Assembly (NCBI GenBank): GCA_013396915.1
Contig: VWZL01000583.1
Location: forward strand, 310,001 to 374,000
Origin: Stercorarius parasiticus
Lineage: Eukaryota > Chordata > Aves > Charadriiformes > Stercorariidae
Direction: 5' to 3'
DNA length: 64,000 nt
Part shown: piece after piece, positions 50,108 through 59,600 of the stretch
How the letters are laid out: every line of letters starts with the position of its first letter
Numbering within the stretch: position 1 is the stretch's first letter
Program-made: the position numbers and the translations under genes
Notes under the pieces: generated by a model
What the model was told of the DNA's origin: nothing
What the model saw: the letters and a program-made list of their open reading frames with translations, nothing else
Database searches by the model: none

Positions 50108-53100
50108 GTATATGTAGGATTATTATTAACGTAGTGCTATGGAATGCTTCGTATCTGCACTTATTTCATGGGTTGCTGACTCCTGATTGACTTCTTTAAC
50201 TACATTTTAATAGACATAATATGAAGCACTTCCTAGTGCAATTCTTCTTCACAGAGCTATTATCAGAGTTTCATTGAAAGGGCGGTGGGGTTTAGAATCT
50301 GGTGTTAGTAGCTGATACTAATCTAGTATGGGTTCTGAAAGCTTACAATAAAATAGAATTTCTGGGAAAAGTATCCCAAAAGGACCAGGGATGGATGTGC
50401 AATACAGAAATAGTGCAGTCTTTCCTGTAAATATCATGAAATAATGTAACTGAGTTTGAGGGGAACTTGATCAACTTGGTCCCACAGAAAACAAAGTCTT
50501 AAGATTGATTTCATGAAGACAAGACCAGACCCTAAACAAGGAAAACCTGTGCCTGTTCTGTCCTTCATACATCTCCATTTTTTAATTCCCATTTCTATAC
50601 TTGTTCACCAAACAAAATCCTCTAACCGGTTTCACTGAAGGAGTAAGGAGGAACATTTATATGCAAACAAAATAAAGCCAGAAGGATGCAGAGACAATGT
50701 CCATCTGGTCCATCCTCTTGCCCTACAAAAAATGTAAGTATTATTTTAGCTTAAAAAAATTCTTCCTCACATTTAACCTTAACAATTCACATACACCTTT
50801 TCCTATGGTTCTACATAGCAGCAGCTATGTCCTACCCTATTAGATATAATGCAAGACAAGCGCTGAGCCTGCTGTAGAGTTTCTGAGTGTTTCTGACTTC
50901 TCCAGTGTAAAACGAACTAAAATCAATCATCTCACCACTTCCGTGATTCATTCACCTCAGCTGATCTGTTCGTTCTTCAGATTTTCCTTAAGAAAGATGA
51001 AAACTTTTCTATTTCTTCGGTCAATGGTGTCTAAAACTGAAGTATTTATGGGAAGAGTAAATTCACTTTGCCCATGTACAAATGTAGCTAGTTATCATTA
51101 TTAAAAAAAAAATCCCAATTTTTAAAAAATCCTTTTATAGAATCTCATTGCAAATTTTATATACCTAATGAAATGGTTCAAAACCACTATGTAAGTAGTT
51201 TTTGAAATTCACACAGGTTCGAGAAGCACAAGATCAAGCCTATGTAAAAATGAAATAATATCATTATTTTATGTAAATTTTAAAATTCCATGGAACCAAT
51301 AGTGTATTAAATTCTGTTGCAGTTCTCCGTAAGAGCTTAGTGAACACAATTTTTATGTTTGCACATATGATAACATACAATACTGTCCACCAGTACAAAA
51401 CAGGGTATACAATGAATAAGACAAACATGAACTCAATTTTCATATTTAATGTCTGACTCTTCCATAGATGTCAACGGCAAGACTAATTAATTTCCCTGAG
51501 GTAGGAGCAAGACCTAAGTGGCCAGTAATGTGCCCTTCAGCTTCATGTTTTCACTCAGTTCTGTTCAGTTAACACACTTTTCCATTGCTGTGACAATTTT
51601 AAAGCATTTATTTTGTAAATGAATAGTCAGCTTTCATGCAAACAGTCCATTAGCATTAATCATATGACTCTCACATGATACATAGACAAAAGAAAGTGTT
51701 TGCAATATTTCTCTTGTCCATGACAAATAAGTAGTTGGTAAGAAATGAAAAATAACAACAGAAAAGGAAGATTAGAAAAAAATATCTCTTGACATCATTT
51801 CGTTTCTATTCTGAAATATGGAAAACCATAATCTATTCAGTGGAAATATGGAGGATGGCATTTCTGTTGAACAAAATATGAGTCTTTGTCTACCTTATCA
51901 CTGATCCTGTTGCATAAATTAATATTTGCATTTCCTTATACATTTCTCTTAGGAAAATTCTGAAGAATCACACTTAATGGAGTATAAAATGTGCAACTGC
52001 ACAAAACAATTGAATGAACTGAGTCACTGTCACTGGCTATTATAAACACATCCTTTCTCGGTCTTACCTAAAGGATTTTAAGGTATTAAAACCTTAGATT
52101 TCAAGACACACACCTTCACTAGAATTTGACTAAACACTGCCATGCAGCCACTGGAAATAACTTGCATTAGGGCTTCTGCCTAGCAGGAAATTATGCTGAA
52201 CCTGAACCAAAGCCCAGTGAATTCAGTATGAGTTTTTCCTTCAACTTTAATTGGCACAGGATCAAGCCCTTTGCACACAAGCTCCCATTTCTTCAACATT
52301 AAAACAATGCTTATGGCTGTCAAACAACATTTTTCCCTTCAATATCTACTGAAAAGGAGATTTTGAAAACCATCCCAGGACTCTGCAAAACGAAAATCAG
52401 ACTTGGATTTGTGTGTCAGATAATAATCTTCAGAAGCTTGTTACATTGCAGATGGAGATTTTAGCTGCCATGTTGTCCTTCTAAAAATAACATGCAGTTT
52501 TCCAGTGAGCATGCAGTCAACTAGCAATATCAATGTGCATTTATATCGTAGAGAATCATTTGAGAAATCCATCTTTATAGGTTTCTGTAACCAAATTGGA
52601 AAAACCATTCATTTTACACATAAGGAAAAATATTTTGAAATCTTTAAAAACATGACAAATCTCAAAGTGTTGTTATGTTTCACAGTGTAAGGAAAAAAGA
52701 CCACAGATTAAAGTAATAATGAATACACTATCTAAGAATTAATCGACATATTTTTAAGTGACAATGCTGGCAAACCACAAGAATGAAACTTTAAGGTATT
52801 TACTGTAAGCCAAGAGGAAAAGATTTATATGCATTATCTCCAAGACAAAATACAATAAAATCCATTTTCAGGCTCGAAATAAAATACAATCAAAAGGCCA
52901 TTTGTGACTGAGCCCCTCTCTCCTCCTTATGTTATAAAGTATCCCCAAATTTTCCAGCACCATTTTGTCCTTTTTCTTTAAAGGGCAGACACTATTTAGT
53001 TAGGAATGCACTTGTATGGTTTTTAGTCCTGATCCAACTCCTACTGTTGCCAGTGGGGTATTTTCTGTTGAATTCAGTGGGGGTAAAAAAAAGGTCCTTA

Positions 53101-53679
53101 AGTAAAACTTAGTATCCTATACTAGAATGGTTGCTGTTAACAAGACTTATTTGTGACTGCCCCAGTGGCTTACCAGTAAGTTGATGGGACAAAACAGTGT
53201 ATTTCTTGAACCAGCTGTAAGGCAGAAAAGCTGAGGTTACTATTTGGATTCCCTGATGAAAAGCTGCAATTGTTTCATTTATAGGTAGATGTACTCTGGT
53301 TGTTCTCAGAGTGACCTTGGCGGCCAACTGTGTTGCCCTTGGTGTCAGCAGAAAGAAGGCTGTTGGTGTCAGTGGGCTTTGGATCAGGCTTTAAAGACAG
53401 AGAAAGCTTGCTGAAGGAGGAAAACAGACAGAACGAATAGTCCTGATTTCCCAGGTTTTGTCATTTAGAGTTTAGAATATCAACAAGACACTTGAAAACC
53501 CTGAAGAATAATTGTTGTAAGTCAATTATTTTGACCCTGTATGTTTCTACGATTTTATACAATAATAAAGAAGAACAAATCTCTCTGGCTTACAAAAAAA
53601 GGCAAGTGCTTTATTTGTCAATAGAGATTTTAGCTGCTTTTTACACCATTGCAATGACTAAACAAACAGCATAAAATAA
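49171..53679. other. Spacer between the candidate gene and the GJD2 3' end
   Basis: AT-rich, no recognisable exon. Holds the (AC)13 microsatellite at 50,082-50,107. The candidate gene (plus strand) and GJD2 (minus strand) would be convergent across this spacer. Confidence 0.55.
50082..50107 (+). repeat. (AC)13 microsatellite
   Basis: Thirteen uninterrupted AC units flanked by TATAT-type sequence (tttatat before, gtatatg after). Likely polymorphic. Confidence 0.97.
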
Positions 53680-53701
53680 ACAAAGGAGAGTATAAAATCA
53701 C

Positions 53702-53707
53702 TTTATT
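53702..53707 (-). terminator. GJD2: Candidate polyadenylation signal of GJD2
   Basis: AATAAA on the minus strand (TTTATT on the plus strand), about 945 nt after the GJD2 stop codon. Cleavage would be expected some 15-25 nt further on, near 53,680. Alternative hexamers lie at 54,039-54,044 (proximal) and 53,610-53,615 (distal). Which is used cannot be told from sequence. Confidence 0.5.
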
Positions 53708-54255
53708 CCAGCTGGTATCCCAAGACAACCTTTTGACTACATACAGAGTTAGATGTTTCAAGTATGGCACTTATATAAATAAGAGCAGAGAGAAGGTGAT
53801 ATATTCACAGTTAAAAGCAATGAACTCTGTTCCTTTGGTATATGTGTCATCATAGGTGATTGTAGGTAATTTACATAACTTGTCTGGCATGAACCAACTC
53901 CATCTTATTCATGCACGTATTAGGGAATGAACTGAAATGTACTGATATATTTTGTAGATCACAACTAATGTAAGATGATTAAGGTCTCTGGTGTGTGTGT
54001 GTACAGGCAAACAAAAAAATGGCAAAATATATTCAGCATTTATTGTTTAGCATAACTAATTGATGCACAAGCTATGATAGAAAATAGCTAGTAATACACA
54101 CCAGGAATAAACTCTGTGATTTAGACAAGCAAAATAATATAAGACATCTGTGAGATAGGTGAACGCAGATATCCTGATTGAGCTGTGGTCAGGTTCCTTA
54201 CAGTGCAATTACCCTCCTTTTAAAACATGCTTACATCTGCACATTGCAACAGTAT

Positions 54256-54275
54256 CCCCCACCCCATCCCACCCC
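54256..54275 (-). promoter_or_regulatory. Predicted RNA G-quadruplex in the GJD2 3' UTR
   Basis: Read on the transcript strand, four runs of 4, 3, 4 and 5 guanines are separated by loops of 1, 2 and 1 nt. Short loops and long G-runs make this a textbook strong quadruplex motif. It lies about 375 nt after the GJD2 stop codon, before the distal poly(A) signal and also before the proximal one at 54,039-54,044, so every predicted isoform would contain it. Folding in RNA is inferred. Confidence 0.6.
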
Positions 54276-54648
54276 ATATAGAGTATCCTTGCGGATTTTT
54301 AATATGAACATTCTACACGTTTACAACAATTAGTCAGACAGTCCAAACTGTAAACTTATCCTAATGACGACCAAAAAGCCGCTCCACCGACAGATAACAC
54401 CCAATCATTAGAAAGAAAAGTAGGAATAATAGTAGCTGTGCTGTAAGGCTAGATCAAGCATGGTTTTATAGCTGGTTTTTCAGTCTTTTACATAGCACTG
54501 CATTTTGCAGCTAGTTCAGTAAGTGCAGATCCAATACCTTAACGGCTTTCTTGGTGGTTTGATAAAATGCTTGCCTAAGCAATGTACCTTTCTCTAATGG
54601 TATCTGGGTCTGTTCCACCTGGCACAGTGTTTCAGTTCTGTCACAGCC

Positions 54649-55492
54649 TCACACATAAGCTGAGTCACTTGACTGAGTCCTGCCAAAGTTAGGCATGCTC
54701 ATTCTTGGCAGGTCCTTATTTCTGATTTCGTATATGGATTTCCTTTTTGCCTGTACTCCTCTCACTGCCATTTTGATCTTTCTCCAGCCCAAGTGGTTCA
54801 GTTCTGCCAAATTGAGCACCACACAAATCCCACTGACAGCAAACATGAATACCAAGAATACAGTCTTCTCAGTGGGTCTAGAGACATAGCACTCTACTTC
54901 TTTAATGCAAGGGTATCTGTCACATTCGTACATGGAAGGGACATTGAATCCATATAGAAAATACTGTCCCACTAAGAATCCAATCTCTAGGGCATTTCGA
55001 AAGACCACTTGGATGATATAAAATCGAGAAATGCCTTCTTGCCTCCTCATTTTTGACTTTGTAGTTCTGATAGCAGGATTGGGGATTTCCTTCACTTCTA
55101 AGCAGTCTGGTTCTGCCTCTTTGGTGGAGTTCTCAGTGTTCTGCAGCACCCCATTGACAATTGTGTTCTTGATTTTCTTACTGTCCTCACGCTTCATTGA
55201 ATCCTGGTCCCTCTCCAAGGTGAGGAAGACAGTGGAGTACCTCCGTTCCCTCTGCTTAGCAGACTGGTGAACAGAGTATGTTATGAAGCAAAGGCTGGGG
55301 GTGCACACCATGATGATCTGAAACACCCAGTACCTTATATGAGAAATAGGGAAAGCCTGGTCGTAACAAGCCTGGTTGCAGCCTGGCTGCAGCGTGTTAC
55401 AGACAAACATGGTTTGCTCGTCATCGTACACCGTCTCCCCTACAATGGCCACAATGAGTATCCTGAAGATCACCACCACGGTCAGCAGGATC
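54649..55492 (-). CDS. GJD2: Connexin 36 (gap junction delta-2), exon 2, carrying all but the first 23 codons
   Basis: This exon encodes the connexin that forms electrical synapses between neurons and couples pancreatic beta cells. On the minus strand a pyrimidine-rich acceptor (ctctgttccag) precedes the exon at 55,492; its first base completes Arg24 and is followed by Ile-Leu-Leu-Thr. The stop is TGA at 54,649-54,651. With the family's usual 71-nt coding exon 1 the protein would be 304 residues. Visible features in full-length numbering: rest of TM1 and first extracellular loop with Cys55, Cys62 and Cys66 (C-x6-C-x3-C); TM2 about 78-98; cytoplasmic loop with Ser110 in RRYST; TM3 about 181-206; second loop with Cys214, Cys219 and Cys225 (C-x4-C-x5-C); TM4 about 234-255; a basic calmodulin-binding-like stretch; the PKA-type site KRKS (Ser276); and the C-terminal PDZ ligand SAYV, known to bind ZO-1. 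The mammalian glycine-rich loop insert is absent, as in fish Cx35. A GTG at 55,479 can be mistaken for the start, but the real start is in exon 1. Confidence 0.97.
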
Positions 55493-55785
55493 CTGGAACA
55501 GAGAAGCCCGTCAGTGCGCGCCGCCGCCGCGCCGCCGGGAGCTGTCCAGTGCTGACCGGGCCCCCGCGTCGCCCCGCACCCGCGCAGGAGGCGCGCAGCC
55601 TGCGCCGCACGGCCTCGGCCCCCGCATGTGCGGCCGCGCCGACCCGCCGCTCTCAGAAATCAAATCCCGGGCAGCGGCCAGCGCTCCCCTCCTCTTCCTC
55701 CCCCCGGCGCCCCGACCTCCCTTTGGGGAAAAAGCTATCGCACGGGCGCCCCGGAAAGCACGGGAGCGCGCGGCGCGGGGGTGCT
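55493..55785 (-). other. GJD2: 3' part of GJD2 intron 1, GC-rich and CpG-rich
   Basis: This sequence lies directly 5' of the exon-2 acceptor and is extremely CpG-rich (repeated gccgcc and gcgcgc patterns), in contrast to the AT-rich surroundings. It contains no sequence able to encode the conserved connexin N-terminus (Met-Gly-Glu-Trp-Thr). Intron 1 must therefore continue into the N gap. The long ORFs spanning this interval and the gap are artefacts of stop-poor GC-rich DNA and unknown bases. Confidence 0.75.
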
Positions 55786-56499
55786 NNNNNNNNNNNNNNN
55801 NNNNNNNNNNNNNNNNNNNNNNNNNNNNNNNNNNNNNNNNNNNNNNNNNNNNNNNNNNNNNNNNNNNNNNNNNNNNNNNNNNNNNNNNNNNNNNNNNNNN
55901 NNNNNNNNNNNNNNNNNNNNNNNNNNNNNNNNNNNNNNNNNNNNNNNNNNNNNNNNNNNNNNNNNNNNNNNNNNNNNNNNNNNNNNNNNNNNNNNNNNNN
56001 NNNNNNNNNNNNNNNNNNNNNNNNNNNNNNNNNNNNNNNNNNNNNNNNNNNNNNNNNNNNNNNNNNNNNNNNNNNNNNNNNNNNNNNNNNNNNNNNNNNN
56101 NNNNNNNNNNNNNNNNNNNNNNNNNNNNNNNNNNNNNNNNNNNNNNNNNNNNNNNNNNNNNNNNNNNNNNNNNNNNNNNNNNNNNNNNNNNNNNNNNNNN
56201 NNNNNNNNNNNNNNNNNNNNNNNNNNNNNNNNNNNNNNNNNNNNNNNNNNNNNNNNNNNNNNNNNNNNNNNNNNNNNNNNNNNNNNNNNNNNNNNNNNNN
56301 NNNNNNNNNNNNNNNNNNNNNNNNNNNNNNNNNNNNNNNNNNNNNNNNNNNNNNNNNNNNNNNNNNNNNNNNNNNNNNNNNNNNNNNNNNNNNNNNNNNN
56401 NNNNNNNNNNNNNNNNNNNNNNNNNNNNNNNNNNNNNNNNNNNNNNNNNNNNNNNNNNNNNNNNNNNNNNNNNNNNNNNNNNNNNNNNNNNNNNNNNNN
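55786..56499. other. Assembly gap (714 N) probably hiding GJD2 exon 1 and core promoter
   Basis: A run of N flanked on both sides by very GC-rich sequence. GJD2 in other vertebrates has two coding exons, the first with 71 coding nt. No matching sequence is visible in 55,493-55,785 or in 56,500-64,000 on the minus strand. The gap is the most economical place for exon 1, the 5' UTR and the transcription start. GC-rich promoters are commonly lost from bird assemblies. Confidence 0.8.
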
Positions 56500-56573
56500 C
56501 CCCCGCCCGCCGGCAGACAGCCCTGCGCCCCGCCAGCGGGACCGGCCCGGGAGAGCAGCCCCGCCAGGGAACG

Positions 56574-56596
56574 GGCGCTGCCCCTCGGCTGCTGGT
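56574..56596 (+). promoter_or_regulatory. Degenerate REST/NRSF (RE1)-like element near the GJD2 promoter
   Basis: GGCGCTGCCC matches 9 of 10 positions of one RE1 half-site. After four bases, GCTGCTGGT matches about 6 of 9 of the other half-site, where the canonical spacing is two. REST control of the mammalian connexin 36 gene is established, which is why the resemblance is recorded. Spacing and mismatches make it a weak match, and the real site may be in the gap. Confidence 0.25.
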
Positions 56597-56699
56597 TTGA
56601 AAAGCTGCTGCAGGGCGTGACTGTGACACGGTGGCTCCTCCAGCCACGAACGCCCGGCTGCCAGGGGGGGATTCCCGAGGGTTGCTAGGCTTTGCCTCC

Positions 56700-59600
56700 C
56701 TCCCAGAGCTTAACTGTGTTTTCTGCCACTCACGAAACACCGGTGTCATACAGCAGTAATCTTACCTGTTAATACTGCTTACCCTTGGAAGATACCAGAC
56801 TTAAAATTGTGTCTTTATTCTCTCCTGGTTACAAATATATGAATCACTAAAGAGAAATGAAACGTATATATAGCCATTTCAGAGAATTCTGATACTGAGA
56901 TTGGATTTATGATAGGAAAGTCAGCAGACCTTCACACAAAGCATCTCAAAACAGTACAAGAATAACGTATCTTGAATAAATCCCTGCATTATAGTCAGTC
57001 CACATATTTTATTCCCATAAACTACTACATTGTGTTTAAAATATTTTTCATTTTACAGATATCCTTAGAGACTGCAACTGAGACACCACCAAACAATTCT
57101 ACACGAAACATTGGCACCAATTGGAATTGACTTTTCTGTGGTGGAGAAGTGAAAAATGTATTCTGTATATTTCCATAAATATCTAGTATAGCTTCATACC
57201 TGCTGTTCTTTTTGCTCAACTCATCTCATTTAAAAGCAACATAAGAAAAATCCTAGTCAGTCTGATCATAATGCTCCTGCTGCCAAACTCAGTAAAATCA
57301 GTCTCTTCTCAGAACTGCTCAGGCCATTGTAAACAGTGTTGTCCTTTGTTTTATTTGTAGCTCTCTCGTGAACCAATTCTGTTGTGTATTAATGATGTTA
57401 AGTGTTTTTCTGAATAGAAGGGACCAAGCTTCATCTGTGCAGAGGACATCTGTGTGTTTTAGACACCCCAAGGTTTCTTGTCTTTTCATTTGGAGTGTGC
57501 AGATGGCCTGTGATTCACATCATATTGGGTCAGTCGCTTGATTGGATCCCCAAATCTTTGAATTAGGAGAGTACCAAATAAGAGATCAGCGAATACCTCT
57601 GTTTGCACAGAAATTGGTAGATTTTTCCTCTCTCCCAATCAAGTCTGTGAAGAAGTATTCAATAATCTGGATTGTTGCCTTCCCACATTGTTGAGAATTA
57701 CTGGGAAGACCGAATAATCACTTTTTTTCCTTAAAATCTGACCACATTCTTCTTGAAAGCTGATTCTCACAATTCCTGCATTTGTTTTTTGCATGTAGTT
57801 TGTAAAACCTAATGCTGCAGCAACACCATGACTAAAAAGAAGTGGTTTCTTTTTTTTTTTTTTTTTAGAGGACTGTAGTATCTATCCAACTACCCTGACA
57901 ACTGAGTGTTTCCTGTGGACCCCAAAGTATCTGTTTGGAGATGGACCTGAAAAAGAGAGAAATCAAAGCTGTAAAGGAAGCAGTAATTCATGTGTAGAAG
58001 GAGAGAGGGCAGGGAATATGCTAAGAAGCTAATTATGATAATCCTATTTAGCAAACCAAACAGAGAGGGAAAGCCCATGATTGAAATTACTGAAGAGAAG
58101 AGATTTTGGTTCATAGGCAAATATAAGAATTTCTACAAAGGAAAGCTGTTCTCTAGCCCTGGGATAGAAAACCCACTTATCTGAGCTTTTAAGACCAGTA
58201 AATAAAAAGGAGTTAAATTCTGATCATATCAAACACCGGCCTGTTAATGAACAGTTAGTCACTGTTTGCTGTGTGTGATGAGTTCTTTCTACTGACAGCC
58301 CAGATGTGGAGACATGGAGGGGAAACATCATAAATGAATACTACAGACATGTAAGCACCATTACAAAATTACTTTTGATCTAAATATGGTTTAAAGTTAA
58401 ATAAATTCAGGCCTGCCCTTACAGGAGTTGTGGTTCATTCCGAAATAGCTGACCTCTCCTTTTTTAACAGTAACCTCATATATACACGCACCCCCATCAA
58501 ACCATATTCACATACAGGATACTTGGCCTTAGACTTGAGAAAAATGTATGGAGTTTCTCTGAAACTTAGTGAGTCTGGGGAAAAAGAAAATAATTTCAGT
58601 GTGAGAGTCTCTTTCCTTATGTTAACATACACTTTAAGTGACTGAAAAACTCAAAGGAGTTTGATATATCTCAAACTTACACATGCAATTTCTGGATCTA
58701 TGAATTGCTGTCCTTAATTTGAGCCCTGACTTACTGTTAAAATAGAAGTAATAAGAATCAATGTGATATTCTCTGAGTGTTTAGTGCAACAGCAAAAGCT
58801 GTATAAAGAATGTAATTATTTGCATTTCCATTATCCGTTACATGCATAACAGCAACCCATGGGCTCATCTGACAAATTGTCTAAACCACAAAGTGCTCAG
58901 ACTATGTATAGTCATGGTGGTAAGAGAGAGTTGTAGACATAAGAAGATTTTCAGCTTCTAAAGGTTCATCTTGGGTTTTACACCATTCCCCTGAATGCTT
59001 CAGCCTACGTTAAAGCCAGGATTTGCAGAGCAGCAGGCTGCCACGAATGCTGTGGATGTATACTGCACAGTCTATGGTATTCGCATTAGAAAACCATGCC
59101 TATGTTTCACTCACAAGCATTCAGGATTACCAAAGTTTATGTCTCCCAGCTTACAAAGAATCATTTCCTAATGAAGCAGCAATACCAGTTCGCAGCAGAG
59201 CCAGGCCTGTCCTGTTCAGTATTTTTTTGTCAGTTGCATACAAAGGAAACGAACTCAGCTTCCCACTCCACACTTTGGGTGGGAGGGTGTATTTTGCTTG
59301 GTTTGCTTTGCATTCAAAGATAATGAGCATTCCTCTACAGACAAAATTCAGTATAAACTCTGTTATACCTAATAGGAGCTCAAACAAGTTTTGCAAAAAG
59401 AAAACTTCGGTCTGCGTGTGTTCAAAGTTGCCACTGCCACAATATTAATTCGTGATAAAATAATAGAGGCTGAGTTGATCTCGGATTATGTCTGAAGAAT
59501 GAGACTGTGTGTGTCCTCAGTTTGATGCCAAACTGAGGTTAATCTGTCTCTAAGAAGCTGTAGGCCAGATTCTCTCTAAGAAATCCAGCCCTTTTGCCCT

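Larger units (their letters stand above)
53680..54648 (-). other. GJD2: Probable 3' UTR of GJD2
   Basis: The sequence following the GJD2 stop codon on the minus strand is non-coding and runs to a canonical AATAAA hexamer at 53,707-53,702, giving a 3' UTR of roughly 970 nt. Another AATAAA lies closer to the stop at 54,044-54,039, so shorter transcripts are possible. A third lies further on, at 53,615-53,610. The UTR contains a G-quadruplex motif on the RNA strand at 54,256-54,275. The exact 3' end is inferred from the hexamers only. Confidence 0.6.
55505..56690. promoter_or_regulatory. CpG island at the 5' end of GJD2
   Basis: CpG- and GC-rich sequence on both sides of the gap, falling abruptly to AT-rich DNA at about 56,700. 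It overlaps the start of intron 1 and the presumed promoter of GJD2. The distal flank includes CCCCGCCC-type GC boxes next to the gap and a degenerate REST-like site at 56,574-56,596. The interior cannot be read because of the Ns. Confidence 0.7.

Noticed and set aside
54649..55479. GJD2 as a single-exon 276-residue protein starting at 55,479
   Set aside because: The apparent start is a GTG encoding Val29; a splice acceptor and four further codons lie upstream, and family members have a short first coding exon.
55267..56749. Long ORFs (up to 473 codons) on both strands across the CpG island
   Set aside because: They run through 714 unknown bases and stop-poor GC-rich DNA, and one overlaps GJD2 exon 2 antisense. 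They are not genes.
59023..59448. 141-codon plus-strand ORF upstream of GJD2
   Set aside because: No recognisable family, other ORFs overlap it in both directions, and no convincing promoter or splice context is seen.
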